Below are positions 1-11,879 of a stretch of 64,000 nt of DNA, piece after piece. Positions within the stretch are counted from its first letter, which is position 1; the number at the start of each line of letters is the position of its first letter. The notes below the pieces were generated by a model, which saw only the letters and a program-made list of their open reading frames with translations, did no database searches and was not told where the DNA came from. A program made the translations under genes and the position numbers. The stretch is from Monodelphis domestica. Lineage: Eukaryota; Chordata; Mammalia; Didelphimorphia; Didelphidae. Location: NCBI RefSeq assembly GCF_027887165.1, contig NC_077229.1, positions 346,995,380 through 347,059,379 on the forward strand, written 5' to 3'.

Positions 1-880
1 TTTTAAACATTTATATACTGAGTAAAAGACTTTCATTTTTACACATTTGAATCAGTTCCTTTTATATCTTGGTTATCAGAAATTTTATCAGAGAAATTTG
101 GTCAAAATTGGTCAATTCCCCCACACAATTGTTTCCCTTTACTTTTAACTACAATGATTTTGTTGTACAAACCTTTCAATTTATATAAGCAAAATTGTTC
201 ATTTCCTCTTATATTGGCCTCTATCCTTTGTCCCATCATTGACTTTTCCTCTATCCATAGTTATCAAAGGTATTTTCTTCTTTACTCTTCTAATTGTGGT
301 AATTGGTGTAAAATCTTGCTCTCAACCAAATTTCTAGTAGACTTTCATAGTTTCTCAGAAGTTTTTGCCATATAACTCCACTTGACTGGGGGGGGTGGGC
401 AGGTCTTTGGCATAATTGAACTCTGCTATCATTCATGTCCTTCTGGATCATATGTACCTGTAGAAGTCATGTTTAAAGTTTTCTATTTTTTAGCACCATC
501 AAATTGTTTTGATGGTTCAGCAGCTTTGTAGAAAATTTAAGGTCTCATACTGTTAGGCTCTCTTCCTGCTTTTTTTCTATTATTTCCCTTGAGAACCTGA
601 CCTTTCACTCCTTCTGATGTATTTTGTTATTATTTTAGCTCGCTAAAAGTAAAATAGTTTAATTAATGTGGCACTGAATAAGTAAATTAATTTAGGTAGT
701 ATTATAGTATAGTATTTAGGTAGTATATTGGTGTGAAATCACCACAAAAAATAAATACCTTTCCATTTATTTAGGTCCACCTTTATTTCTGCAAAATGTT
801 TTATAGTTGTATTCATGTAGTTATATAGTTTCTGTAGGTATGTGTGTCTTGGTAGGTAGCCTTCTAAATATTAGAAAATT
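1..880 (-). mobile_element. L1 LINE fragment, ORF2-derived, antisense, cut by the window edge
   Basis: On the + strand this reads as the reverse complement of marsupial L1 ORF2. Recognisable blocks include the stretch around 150-400, the 'agcaccatcaaattgttttg' block near 492, and 'ggcactgaataagtaaatta' near 670. It is too diverged to keep a reading frame; the longest open stretch is 73 codons in the wrong strand. The same block order appears at 8.80-9.05 kb and 37.5-37.9 kb, which supports the assignment. The right boundary is approximate because similarity fades between 850 and 900. The left end lies outside the window. Confidence 0.72.
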
Positions 881-2449
881 ATATAGGAAAAATAAAATAA
901 TTTTTAATTATATCTAGAAAGTTGCTTTCTTAAAAAGTTAATTTATATAATTATTCATTATACATTATAACTTTATTGGTGCTACAGTATTTTTAGGCAT
1001 GTGTAGGTAACAATACTGTAAATTCAGTCAACACTGCATTTCCAAATTAGAGTACATCATTTAAAATGACTGTTTTTTTAGACATGTGTTCTCCATATGA
1101 AGCATGTGGTATGATTTGGTTTAGAAGTGAAAAATGTTTCTGTTTCAGAGATTTACCTCTAACTTGAAGTTCATGGGAAGAAAATTTTTAGCTGATAAAG
1201 TCTATTAAACTGATGTAATGCTGTGTAAATTAGACCATTAGAATTTAATGAAGGATCCAGCATAAAAAACCTGTTTGATATTAGAATGGTTAAATATATT
1301 AGAAAATTATGTAGAAAAACAGGAATAAGTGATAATTGCTTATATTTGCCTAACAATAATAAATATCAATTTCCTAAGAAATTTTTGAAAATTATTTATT
1401 TTTTATAATAATTAGAATAGTTCCTGGACGTGTGCCCTGAAACTAACAACAAATGTGCCTTATTCAAGCTCCTAAGCTAACTACAGTCCCTGATTTTCAC
1501 CCTTCTTCCTTAAAGAAATTGGTTTCTTACTGAAAGTTGAAAACAGATTCTTGGAATAGTGCTACTAAGGTGGTCCTCTTTTACTATTAGGCACACATGT
1601 GAAATTCCAACGTGTGAATTTTCCTTCTTGGAGGTGCAGAGGACGAAAAGTATTTAATAAAGGGACAAGAGTACTTGAATAGCATGGATGCTATAACAGA
1701 AGAGGCAAAAATGTTTCAAGAGATACTGCAGACATAGGGAAAGTATGATTACAGAGGGCTAGATTTTATCTGTAGGTCATGAATATAGACTTCCAATATT
1801 AGGTTAGTATATAATCTTTGAATCAACCAATTTGCCAGACAGAGCAAGAAGAGAAAACTGAGATCGTTGGATGCAACTATTATCAATTTTTTTTTTAATA
1901 ACTACTCAGCTTGGTCACTGGGATTCTGCCTGTTTTTGTTTTTCCTTTTCCCTGAATTCTGGCTGATACTCTCCTGAAAGATCATGGAAGGCTTCAGTTT
2001 CTTAATTTTTAAGATGAGGGAATTAGACTATGGCAGCACCAAAAGTCCCTTCCACTCAAAAATCCAGCAGCCCTTGGAAGGTTGGAAGATTCAAGAATCC
2101 CGGCAGAGGGACAGGTTGTTGAGGGTTAATTACTGATGTGATCTAAGTGATTGCAAGGGAATTTTACCAAATCAAGAGAACACAGCACTTGCTTAATTTC
2201 TTCCTTTTTCCTTTCAACAGTCAAAGACCGTCTAAATAGTCCTCCCAATGACAAGGGACAGATCTGCTCATTTTGCAGGTAACGAAGGGTATGTAGAGGG
2301 GGCTTTCTTAAATTTTCCTTGGGAGACAAAATACCAGCTGTTATGGGTGTAGAGAGAAGGTTTCGTTCCTAGCGAGATAGATTTACAAGTCTGGGAATGG
2401 ATGGGAGGGAAGTAGTGGATAGGTCTTATCCTTACACATAAGTCATCCC
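881..2449. other. Unassigned AT-rich stretch
   Basis: I see no coding exon, tandem repeat or recognised transposon here. Only short ORFs without recognisable content occur. It lies directly upstream of the CpG-rich promoter region, so distal regulatory sequence is possible, but nothing in the bases shows it. Confidence 0.5.
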
Positions 2450-2924
2450 CTAAAATCAAATGTGTTTATGCACCCCCTGAAGTGGAACCCTGGGAGCCCT
2501 GAGGGCCTTATTCGGACAAAAGGATCATCTTTTTTCCAGGATCTTTCTGTTGCATTTGTCGCTCCACAGAGCGCCCCAGTCCTAAGCTTACCTCGGTGAG
2601 AAATTTTTGGGGTGGCAAAAACTGAGCAGACCTGGAGTGACTCCAGGCCAGTTTCTGGGAACGTGATAAGGCAAGCTCCTCCTCCTGTACCCCCAACCCC
2701 CAGTCTCTGGCCTCTTCTACAGCTCCGCCCCTTCCACTTCAAATCCCCGGGCTCCGCCCTCCTCTCCCCGGAGCTGCTCTGGCTTTCTGCTCTTCACACC
2801 TGACTCCCTCCTGGGTCCGGCTCCAGCTGGGGCTCCTGTTCGAAGGCGGTAGAGGGAAAAACCCCAGTACTGGGGATGAGGTTGGGCCACTGGGGTATAA
2901 GGGATGAGAGAGCTAGAGGGTGGT

Positions 2925-3627
2925 ATTAAGCGCGATCAGATCTCTCCCCTGCCTGGAGGGTTCTGTTCTCGGGACAGCTGGACTGCAAGTCTGACCCACG
3001 GACATTGCAGGGCAGGGGGGTGGTAAGAAGTGGGGAAGGAGGAGGAGCCCAGGGTAGGGGGCGGTGCCCGAGGAGGAGGAGGAGGCGGAGAGCTCCTGCA
3101 ACCGCTGTCTGCTCTTGATGAGTCTCCGGCTGGTCTGAGTGTGTGAATGTGCGCGCTCTGGTGTGCCACAAAAAGATCCAGTCCCAATTTGTGCAGACAC
3201 AAAAACAGAGCGGAGCGCCAGCGTTGTTAAGAGCCAGTCAGGTAGTGGGGGTCGAAGGACAGTCCCCGGAGGACCGGGTAGGCGCAGGGCTGCAGAAGCG
3301 GACCCGTGCGCGGTAGAAGGGCGGACTGCTCGGACTGAGCCCCGGGCTTCTTCTGCCTCCCCGCAGACGCTGCCCTCTGCACAGTGGCGGGAGTCAGTTC
3401 GTGGAGAGTCCCGGCGTTTTCCTGGCGCGAGCGCGCGTGTGTCTGTCTCCGTGTGTGTGTATGTGTGTGTGTGTGTTAGGAAGGGAGAGCGAGACTGAGG
3501 GAAATAAGGGAGCGAGCGGCGGGCACGGGACGAACTGGGACAACCTAGGGATGCTGCTGCTGCTGCTGCTGTCGCTGCCGCTGCTTGTTTAGGGCAGACT
3601 CAGACCCCAAGAAGGCTAAACAGAAAG
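2925..3627 (+). other. Candidate untranslated first exon with upstream ORF
   Basis: A start about 30 bases after the TATA-like box and an end at a donor-like AAG|GTCAGT (3627/3628) would delimit an exon of about 700 bases. It contains a 13-codon ORF at 3551-3592: Met, a run of six Leu encoded by CTG, then Ser-Leu-Pro-Leu-Leu-Val and a stop. Longer GC-rich ORFs here (3139-3498, 3401-3592) match nothing I recognise and run into GT repeats, so I read the exon as 5' UTR. The donor is not optimal (C at +3). A tiny alternative intron (CAG|GTAGTG near 3240 to an acceptor-like tract ending 3366) is also possible. The gene is unknown. Confidence 0.35.
3440..3477. repeat. (GT)n-like microsatellite inside the candidate first exon
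   Basis: An imperfect GT run follows the CpG-dense block. It lies in the presumed 5' UTR and is a likely site of length variation. Confidence 0.8.
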
Positions 3628-4151
3628 GTCAGTGAGTTTCATTTTGTCTTCCTGCTTCCCTCTACCTTTTCCTCTTTCCAGGCCCACTGACTCTAGTGGG
3701 TGGGTGGGGGAGAGGTGTGGTGGTGTCTGATTTTCCAAAATCATAGAAGTCCAAAAAGCTGGCACTGCTCTCTCACTGGGCTGCTGCTGCTGTACCTTAT
3801 TTGTTTGTTTATTTGTATGTATATTTATTTCTTTGTTTATTTATTTATTTAGAGTGCGAGTCTTTCAGTTGAGGGTGCTGGGTACCCCGTTGCCCGGCCC
3901 ATTGGGAGAGGACTGGGCTGCGAGAGGCTGAATCGAGACGGGCACTCTGGTTGGGTGAAGCGTTCCCAAGGGAGAGGGATGGATAGGGTGGTCTGCTGGG
4001 AGTTGAGGTTTTTAATAAATACTGACTGTACTGAATTTTAACATGATGACTGAGGTGTTGGGGGAAGGGGGGAACCGCTGGGTGTAGATGTCTGTGTTTG
4101 TTCCTGGAGTCCTCGGATGCCCCCTGGAGCTCTGGTCAAACTGAGGATCCA

Positions 4152-4160
4152 AGTGTGTGC

Positions 4161-4221
<61 letters not shown>
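4152..4221. repeat. (GT)n microsatellite
   Basis: About 30 nearly uninterrupted GT units with GC and AT variants at the edges, located just inside the presumed first intron. Cys-Val ORFs read through it are artefacts of the repeat. Confidence 0.95.
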
Positions 4222-4222
<1 letters not shown>

Positions 4223-6829
4223 TTTTGGTGGGGGAGGGGGGTGGACCTGCTGCTACTGGTGGGCTGATAGGCTATGCCCCCTTCTGACCATTCCCTCAAT
4301 TCTTTTCCCCTCTTCCCCTAGGGCAAACAAAAACAACCAAAAAAAAAAAAGTTAGCCAGCTGTGTGTCTCTAGCTCTTGTCTTATCTCCTTTCTCCAGAT
4401 CAGGGGCAGCAGGGACAGATGTTTGGAGGGCTTTCGTGTGGCCAATTCCGCTTGACTAGGGTGAGGTGGTTTCTTCAGAAAGGGCAAGTAGCAGGACAAA
4501 GAGCAAGCGAGGGCTTGTGGAAAACATTGCAGTTTGCCAAGGAGGCTTTGCTTGTTTTCTGCCTGGGGGCAGTGGTATGGTGTTTCCAAAGACCTGGTAG
4601 CTGAAGAAATTAAAAAAAAAAAAGTGGTGGCTGGAGGGAATGGAGAGGCTGAGGGGCAGGAAGACTGTTAGGGGGCTAGAGAGAGAGTACACTGTGCCTG
4701 GAAATGCAGGGATAGTTTGTGTGTGTCTATGTGGGTGGCATGGCTTTTTGTTATTCACATGTAAATGGATTAGCTAGGTCTAGATCTGTTATCTATTAAT
4801 CCCCAGGTAGCAGTCACTTCCCTTAGCCTTGCTTCCCCCCAGGTTTTGTTGTTGGGGACACTATATTTGCTATATATTTGCTCTATTACCAAAGGGAGAA
4901 TTTGGGGGCCAGGGAAACTGCAGAGATGATATGGGGTGGTGGTTAATTCCCTCCTCCCCCAGACATCTAGAAAATACAAAATCCCTGTTCCTTCTTCACC
5001 TCACATTCCAACCACTCTCCCCTATTACCTCCTCAGAACCAAAATATGACAGACTGGCTTGAAAGGATGCTTTCTTTGATTTCTTTTTTCTGTCTGCTGC
5101 CAGTGTCTCTAACCCTTACTGCATGTAATTCACTGCAGGCAGAACAAAGCTCGGTCACAATTGTGCTTCCTGCTTGTCAGCCTCTTCTCAGCAAAATATC
5201 AAATATAAAAGGGACACAATGACAGATTCAGGTAACCCCAAAGACTCTTGGTAGCCACATGGATATCTCTGGATCCTTGTGGGACAACAGAAATTGCACA
5301 GATCTGCCTGGGATGTATTTCTAACCTCATCAAATAATTTCTGACTATATGAAGGAGGGTATGGGTGTTGGAGGGTAGGGAGATAATCATCCTCTTGGTA
5401 GGGAAATGCTAAGGACTTTTTAGATCCCTTTTGAAATATTGATTCCAGGATGGGTGACTTTTGTGTTGCATGATTTTTTGCTAGCCCCCTTTAAAGGCAA
5501 TTTTGATATAACTGATCCATAGATAATTTATGACAAGATAAGAATTCAACACATGCTTAGTTAGTTATCCATCAGTAATAATAAATTTTGTTTTTGTTTT
5601 CTGAAGCGGACATTTGAAAAGATGTCATCCCAAGAATCTAATTAGAGATTTTTTTTCTTCTGGGACTCAGTTGTAGAACTCTATTGAAATAATTTTTCCT
5701 ACCTCCCACCTTATTGTGACTGCTCTCAATGTCATAAATGTGTATGCAATAAGTTGCTGAGGTGTGGGGAGAGAGCTGTCTTATAGTAGAACAAAGAAAC
5801 CAAGCTTGAATAAAGTTTCCATTTATACAGCCATGAACCAGCCTACTCTGATTCTGCATTTTTTCTATAGGTCACTGGTTGATTCTTCAGAAATTTTGAC
5901 TCATGATTTCTTCAGGCCTTCTTTTTTCCAGGGATAATTGTAATTTGCTTGCAATTTAACTAGGTAGGTGGGTTTTCTTGATAGAAATCAAAGGGGGAGG
6001 GGAATGTAACCTTCAGCCTTCTTAGAACTCTGGCCATTGGTTTTTTCTGAAGACATGGTTCTCTGTGAACCATACAAGTAAACTGGAGTTTGATTACTTC
6101 TGATGTTTTAAATGTATTATATATATATATGTGTATATATATATATATGTATATATATTTTGGTATAAGTGAAAAGCATTCTCCAATCATGTTGTCTTTG
6201 GTATTATATTATGACCATGACATAATCTGTTGCTGATTTTCTTTGAATCCTTTGAAGAATAAAGTTAAAGGCACGTATATAAGCTTGTGCCATTCACTCA
6301 AAGTGTGACTTGTTTTCTTTAATGCATCTTATTGTTGGATGTCTCTTGTTCAAGGTGCTTAGGAATAATGTGGAGAAGAATAAGTTTTTATCTGGTCACT
6401 CCTGAAACAAAGACCAAGGTTTTGAAATTATATGATTGGTAAAAGAATTCTAGGACAACAATCTTTCTGACTAGTAATGTTAATGTCAGCAATAATACAG
6501 GGTGTGTACCCTCTCAAAGAAAAATGAACAGAATGATGGGGAGGGTCATGATGTAATAGCAGCAGAGGGTGTGGTTTTGAAAAACTTAAAAAATTCAGCA
6601 CAAACAAAAATTCACATGGAGAAAAGACTGTCTCACATATGTGAATTCATGTTTAAGTACATGGATATGTACAGACAAACTTGAGATTTTTAAATTTTAT
6701 GCTATAATAAAACAGGATGGTATATTACAGTTATATTCATAAGTGACTGAGATTTTTAAAAAAGAATATTTTAAAATGGGTGTTGTTTGTGTAGCTAACT
6801 GTATGGTCCAGTACAGGTTTATTGATACT
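4222..6829. other. Unassigned presumed intronic sequence
   Basis: No recognisable transposon, exon or RNA gene. There are A-rich runs at about 4338 and 4611, and moderate GC content persists to about 5000, which could be promoter-proximal intron sequence. ORFs up to 100 codons here have no recognisable features. Confidence 0.45.
6114..6160. repeat. (TA)n/(TATG)n microsatellite
   Basis: Alternating TA with interspersed TG units, interrupted twice. It is a simple AT-rich repeat. Confidence 0.85.
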
Positions 6830-6965
6830 TAACCTTGGAAAGGACCTCAGAGAACATCTAGGTCCAATTTCCCATCCCATTTGTAATGTCACTGACAGGT
6901 GGTTATTCAGACTCTCCTTGAACATACTTCCTTTAACAGGGATCTTACTCTTTTTAGAAATAACC
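6830..6965 (-). mobile_element. L3/CR1 LINE 3'-end fragment, antisense
   Basis: The + strand reads 'ggaaaggacctcagagaaca' followed by 'tctaggtccaattt'. This is the reverse complement of the CR1/L3 3' end, whose sense form ends in a tract like 'ggtcccttccaac...ttctatg'. It is a short, diverged copy. Confidence 0.5.
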
Positions 6966-7052
6966 ATTCCATTGTTAGAAAATAGTAGTTAGAAAATGTT
7001 CTTTTCCTCATCCTTAAATTATTCATTGAGACCTTGGGCTAAATTAGGTTCA

Positions 7053-7200
7053 AGTCAACAAACAATTTATTAAGGGCCTACCATGTGCAAGGATGCTGCT
7101 GTGGTGGCTGTAGAGATGACTGTGAAATCTATGCTCCAGGGCTTACAGTTTAATTGGAAAACTAAGACATGTACAAATAATGATGGTACAAATTAGAGTT
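7053..7200 (-). mobile_element. L2 LINE 3'-end fragment, antisense
   Basis: The + strand reads 'caacaaacaatttattaagg' then 'cctaccatgtgcaagg' and, further on, 'gggcttacagtttaattgga'. This order is the reverse complement of the L2 3' UTR. An L3-like tail ('gaaagctggaaggaac') follows at about 7212. Confidence 0.6.
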
Positions 7201-7499
7201 GGGTCATGTAATTGAAAGCTGGAAGGAACTTTAAGGATTATCTGGTATCAACCCTGACATTCTCTAAAGGAGTAAAAGGAGAGAATACAAAGTACTATGA
7301 GAAATCACTCCATCAATGTTTACATGAATTCCTCATGTCATTCTAAGGGTTTCCTTCTTCCATTTGACATTATTCCCTGCCATTTTATAGGACTTTTGGA
7401 ACCAATCTATCCTGTTGGCACCATCTTTTCTTCATAGTATTGTCTTCTTCCTGTTGGTATTGAACTTGATTAAAGGAGTGGAAACCTTTGAAACTAAAA

Positions 7500-8755
7500 G
7501 CACCCATGTATAATCTGACAAAGTAAATAGAGTGTAGGGAGTGGGTTGGAAGGGAACTTCTTTAGCTCTTTTGTCTTATAGTTATGAGGAATCTTCACAG
7601 AGCTTATAGTCTGATTCTAACAAAGAATTAATATTTTCTGCTAATTCCTCAGACCTCTCTTCTTTCTTGAGCAGTCTTTGTTATTAGAAGTCACAAAACC
7701 CATTCTCTAAAGATTTAGGTATATCACCTCTGCTGGTACTACCATGGGATGCCAGTGTCTGCAGCTTTTCATTTTCTACCAATCACATCTGAACCAGTTT
7801 GTGTTTTTATAGGAGAGTAGATAAAGCACATTTACTGCTCTTGAGCCAAACCACCCAAAACACCTGGATTCCAGTTTTGGTGCTGTTCCCTTCTACCTTT
7901 GACTACCTCTTTTGGATCTCTCTGCCTCTCAGGCTTCAAATTCTTTATCTCTAAAATGAGAGCTTTGGATAAAATGATCTCTTAACATCTCTTATTCTTT
8001 CCACATGCTGCAATTTTGTGATTTCCAAGGGGGAAATAATCTTAGAAATAACACATGATGTTAAAAAGTAATTAGGAAAGACTTAGTATATACATTAGAT
8101 GGATGGGACTTTGGGTTCACTTTTGTCTAGGTCAAGTGGTTTCAGTGTTTTGGTTTCTAGGAATCCTACAGCAGCAGCCATGCACTCCAGCTTCTCCCCT
8201 CTCTCTTCTGGAAAATGGTAGCCCAGTCCCATTTCTGCCTACTCTTAGCACAGATACTAACTGTCCTAGGCTTCACTTGAAAGGCTATTATTCTTGGATT
8301 TACTTCTTATTCTGAGACAGCCAGGCCATTATTATGAATAATCTAGTATTCTTTCTCTATCTGGATCATAAAGCAAAACATCTTTTAAATTAGGTGCCTA
8401 ATAATCACTAATCCAGAAGCATCAAAGTCATGCCCTGTGAGTTATAGGCAAAACTCCTTTCTGCTCTCTTAACAGATTAAAGTGTAATTAGGAAATGTTT
8501 TAACAAAATAAAATACAGTACAACATAAATAATGTTAATTTGTGATTTTTGAGTCAAATATGCATACAGTAGGGGTCCATTTTTATTCTGTGTTTGACAT
8601 CACTGGGTAAGGCTATCATTCTATCACTCTTCCCACCAAGGGCAAGAGAAGGTATTGTAAAGACAATTCACAAACACCATGGTCAAAGGTAGTGCCTTGA
8701 AGTGCAAAGTTTCCCCTTCATTGTTCATCCATACAACTGCCTCTGTAATGTTAGG
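7500..8755. other. Unassigned sequence
   Basis: No repeat or exon recognised with confidence. A fragment near 7900-8030 ('gcctctcaggcttcaaattc', then a 'aaaatgagagctttggataa' block) resembles the tail of a tRNA-headed SINE but is too diverged to call. Confidence 0.4.
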
Positions 8756-9262
8756 CTAAACTGCTAGATGGCACAGTGGATAGAGTGCCTACCCTGGAAA
8801 TAGGTTTGTCAAACACTAAGTTACTGTGGTCATTTACTACCTCCTGTTGAGTGTTTAATCTGTTCCATTGGTCCACTACTCTGTTTCTCAACTAGCACCA
8901 GATTGTTTTGATGGTTCCTGCTTTATGATATAGTTTGTGATCTGGTATGGCTAGGCTAACTTCCTCCATATCCCCGCCCCCCCCCCCCAATTAATTCTAT
9001 TGGTATTCTTAGCCTTTTGTTCTTCCAGGTGAATTTTGTTATTAATTGGGCCTGGAATTGAGTTCAAATAGAACCTCTGACACTTAGCAGTGTGACATTG
9101 GGCAAGTTACTTAACTTCTCTTCCTTATCCATAAAAAAAGGGATAATAAAAGCACCTATCTCCCAGGGTTGTTTGGAAGATCAAATTAGATAAAAATTGT
9201 AAAGCTCATAGCACGGGGCCTGGTACATAGTAAGCACTCTATAAATGTTAGCTATTATTATT
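8756..9262 (+). mobile_element. CORE-SINE split by an L1 fragment
   Basis: The SINE head (8760-8800, 'gctagatggcacagtggata') and its body and tail (9046-9262, 'gttcaaatagaacctctgac' through 'ctattattatt') are in the same orientation and in the expected order, separated by 245 bases of L1-type sequence. The tail resembles the L2-derived end of MIR-type CORE-SINEs. Confidence 0.7.
8801..9045 (-). mobile_element. L1 ORF2 fragment inserted in a CORE-SINE
   Basis: The + strand carries the antisense L1 block 'gttccattggtccactactc' ... 'agcaccagattgttttgatg' ... 'ccttttgttcttccaggtga', the same block order as at 421-640. It has no reading frame. A C homopolymer lies at about 8976-8988. 'cctggaa' occurs at both junctions and may be a remnant of the target duplication. 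Confidence 0.65.
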
Positions 9263-10079
9263 TGTAGATCTACCAAATAGATTTTGAATATATCAGATCC
9301 AGCTGTCCTTTGTCTTCACTGTTAGAATGACAGTGACAAATTCTCATTCTTTGATTCTCTTTTAAATAGTGGTCTAAATAGATGGATTGCCATTCTCTTG
9401 CCCAGGACAAGTTAAAAGATTAATTAGATCACAGCTTATTTTGCTTTAGTTGCCTTTTCTCTATGAGATTTGAGAATCAACTTGGTTTCTTCAGCAAATT
9501 ATCTCAGTGACTTTTTTTTTTGCCTTTGTCAGTTTGTTCACTATTTTATATAAGGCACTATGTTTACTTTCTTAGATTCTATTAATTGACACTAAGGTTT
9601 GCATGACCACAACATTGATTATAATGGATTATAATTCTTGGACTAGTTTATGAACGGTAACTACTTCTGTTGGAGGAAAAAAAAAGATTCTAGGTTCTAA
9701 ATAACTTGTGAGCTAACTTTTAGAACATGGATCATTTATTTGTAAGTATATAGGACTAAACCTCCCCATTTCAGAGTTGTAAGAGGCCTCAGAGGACATC
9801 CAGATGAACTTATAGATGAATGAGAATTTCCTGTCCTAGGTTAGAAATAAATAGCTATCCAGACTTTGCTTAAAGACTTCATATGCAAGTGAGCAGGAAT
9901 ATCACCATTTTCCATAGAAGTCCATTTTGTACAAAGTAATTTTTTTGATAGCACTATTTTTTAGGAAGTTATTATTACCGAAAACTTAAATATACCTTTT
10001 TGCAACTTCTACCCATCATTCCTAGTTCTGGCCTTTGGAGTCAAGCAGGTCTAATCCAATTTCTCTTTGGCATAAGTAT

Positions 10080-10104
10080 ACACACACACACACACACACA
10101 CACA
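10080..10104. repeat. (CA)n microsatellite
   Basis: Twelve uninterrupted CA units, located within the L3/CR1 remnant. Confidence 0.95.
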
Positions 10105-10969
10105 TGTTTGTTTATACCCTGAGATTATAAGGACAGGTATGGCACCCACTGCCTTCCAAAAGCTTACATTTTAATGGAAAAAGACTATTCTGTATTTAAT
10201 GTGGAGCTAGTAAGGGGTGAGGGAGTTGACTTTCTCACAGGACCTGGTATGAAGATGATTAGGAAGTGGCATGGGTGACATGGGCTTGGCTTCCAAGCAT
10301 GATAAACTAGTTGAATGTTTGAAAAAGGTTATGTCCCATTTTCCTCTCCACCTCACATCCCTTATCTTTTTTTGGATCAACATTCTTTGTACCTTCATCT
10401 GTCTCAATATGGTATGAATTCAAGACCTTTTAATAATTCTTCTTGCTTGCCTCTTATTAATTATATTTATAGTATTACATAATATAGGATTATATATTTT
10501 ACTATTACATAAAAATATTCTGTATTATATAATAATTTTTCTCTTTCAAATGTGGTGTTAGGAAATGGAAACAGTACTCTTTAAGAGGTGATCTGATCTG
10601 GGCAGGACAGATTATTGGGGGATCAACCACCTCTTTATTCTAGAAGCAAAGCCTCTAAGAAAGGCTAATACCACTGAACATTTCTTGGTTACTATGTCCC
10701 AGTGTTGATTCATATCGATCTTTGGTCCACTAAATTCCCTAGATCTTTTTCAGTTAAACTACATGTAGCCTCTCCAACTTGTACTTTCGAAGTTGATATC
10801 TTTTAAATCAAGTATAAAGCTTGACATTAATCTCTAATAAATTTCATTTTATCAGATTTAGGCCAGTGTTGTAACATTTTTCAATCCTGAGATTCATCCA
10901 TTGTGTTAACTTTACCATTCAGTTTTCTCACATCTGCCAACTCAATAAACATACTTGTCATCTGTGCTG

Positions 10970-11225
10970 AGGTAGTTAGAAAGTGCAGTGGATAGAGAGC
11001 TGGGCCTGAAGTCAAGAAAACCTGAGTTCAAATTTGATCTCAGATATGTGCTAGGTGTGTGACCCTGTGCAAGACATATTTAAACTCTGTTTCCTCAATG
11101 TTTAAAAAGGTCTAATACCAATACCTCCTTCACAGGGTTATTGTGAGGAACAATAAGATAATATTTATAAATATTATAAGAAAATAAGATAATATTTATT
11201 AAAAAATGTTAGCACAGTGTTCAGT
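10970..11225 (+). mobile_element. CORE-SINE
   Basis: A tRNA-like head ('gtgcagtggatagagagctg'), the B-box-like 'gagttcaaatttgatctcag', a core, and an L2-like tail with 'agggttattgtgaggaacaa' are in the expected order. It splits the surrounding L3/CR1 element, so it is younger than that element. An internal 'aataagataatatttat' duplication occurs at 11154-11200. Confidence 0.75.
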
Positions 11226-11879
11226 CCCTTAAAAGTGTCAGATAGCCCAGGTCCTTGAGGATTTCACCAAAGAACTGGCTTCAAAGTTGAAGTGTTAATG
11301 ATTATTCTTTGGTTCCAGTCATTTAGATGAATCTAAATCCATCTAATTATACTTGCCCACTTGTCTTGCCCACTCTCTTCATCTTTTCCACAAGGATAAC
11401 ATTAGCTACTTTCAAATGTTTGCTAAAATATAGATGTAAATTATGTCAACATACTTCTCCTGCCACCAGCATAGTAACTCTGTTAAGAAAAAGGAAATAA
11501 GCCCATTCTGTTGTGACCTGTTCTCTGATGAGCTATCCTGGAATGGCTCATGGTGGTCTTGTTTCTTTTCTGGATGCTACCATGCTCACTTTTAAATATT
11601 ATACAATAAAGTCTCCCTAATTTAGAGTAAATGGGGAAAAGGCAATTTTGAAATAAGTAATACATTGGAATTAGAAAAGATTTGTAGAGAAATGGGTTTC
11701 ATCATTTTCAGGTAGATGCTATAATTTAAACTGTTACATTAAAGTATTACATATATTCTTATAGGGTACCTGCTTTAATGTACAGAGAAGAATGATTGGT
11801 AATGAATAGATCAGTTCCTTACTCACAGATCAATATTTCTGTTTGGCACTTGTTCTTTCACAGTCTGGCTACTGCTTAT

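Larger units (their letters stand above)
2450..3640 (+). promoter_or_regulatory. CpG/GC-rich promoter region
   Basis: Base composition changes sharply from AT-rich flanks to GC-rich DNA with many CpG dinucleotides, densest at 3180-3560 (for example 'gcgcgagcgcgcgtg' near 3424). GC-box-like motifs occur at 2721-2732 and 2751-2760 (ctccgccc) and near 3057 (gggggcgg). A TATA-like 'ggtataa' sits at 2894-2900. CpG-rich islands of this kind normally mark vertebrate promoters; that part is established knowledge, and the direction and start site are inference. Donor-like motifs exist on both strands near 2590, so a bidirectional promoter cannot be excluded. The downstream gene is not identified. Confidence 0.65.
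9765..11640 (-). mobile_element. L3/CR1 LINE, long antisense remnant
   Basis: The + strand preserves the antisense order of an L3/CR1 3' half. It begins with 'ttgtaagaggcctcagagga' (3' end) at about 9776 and 'tttttgcaacttctacccat' near 9998. It continues through 'gaattcaagaccttttaata' near 10416, the block around 10560-10960 ('cctagatctttttcag' near 10738), and the block around 11330-11480. It is interrupted by a CA repeat, a possible L2 piece (10110-10200) and a complete CORE-SINE (10970-11225). Many stops and indels mean no coding capacity remains. Confidence 0.65.

Noticed and set aside
2913-3202. Three overlapping 81-95-codon ORFs on the - strand at the promoter
   Set aside because: Mutually overlapping frames in GC-rich DNA with Ser/Pro runs; no sign of a real coding sequence.
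3139-3498. 119-codon ORF in the CpG-rich region
   Set aside because: GC-rich DNA lacks stops by composition. The ORF ends in a GT repeat translation (Cys-Val run) and matches no family I know. 5' UTR is more likely.
10970-11225. tRNA genes suggested by A/B-box-like motifs in SINE heads
   Set aside because: These are tRNA-derived SINE promoters; no intact cloverleaf with an anticodon arm and acceptor stem can be drawn.
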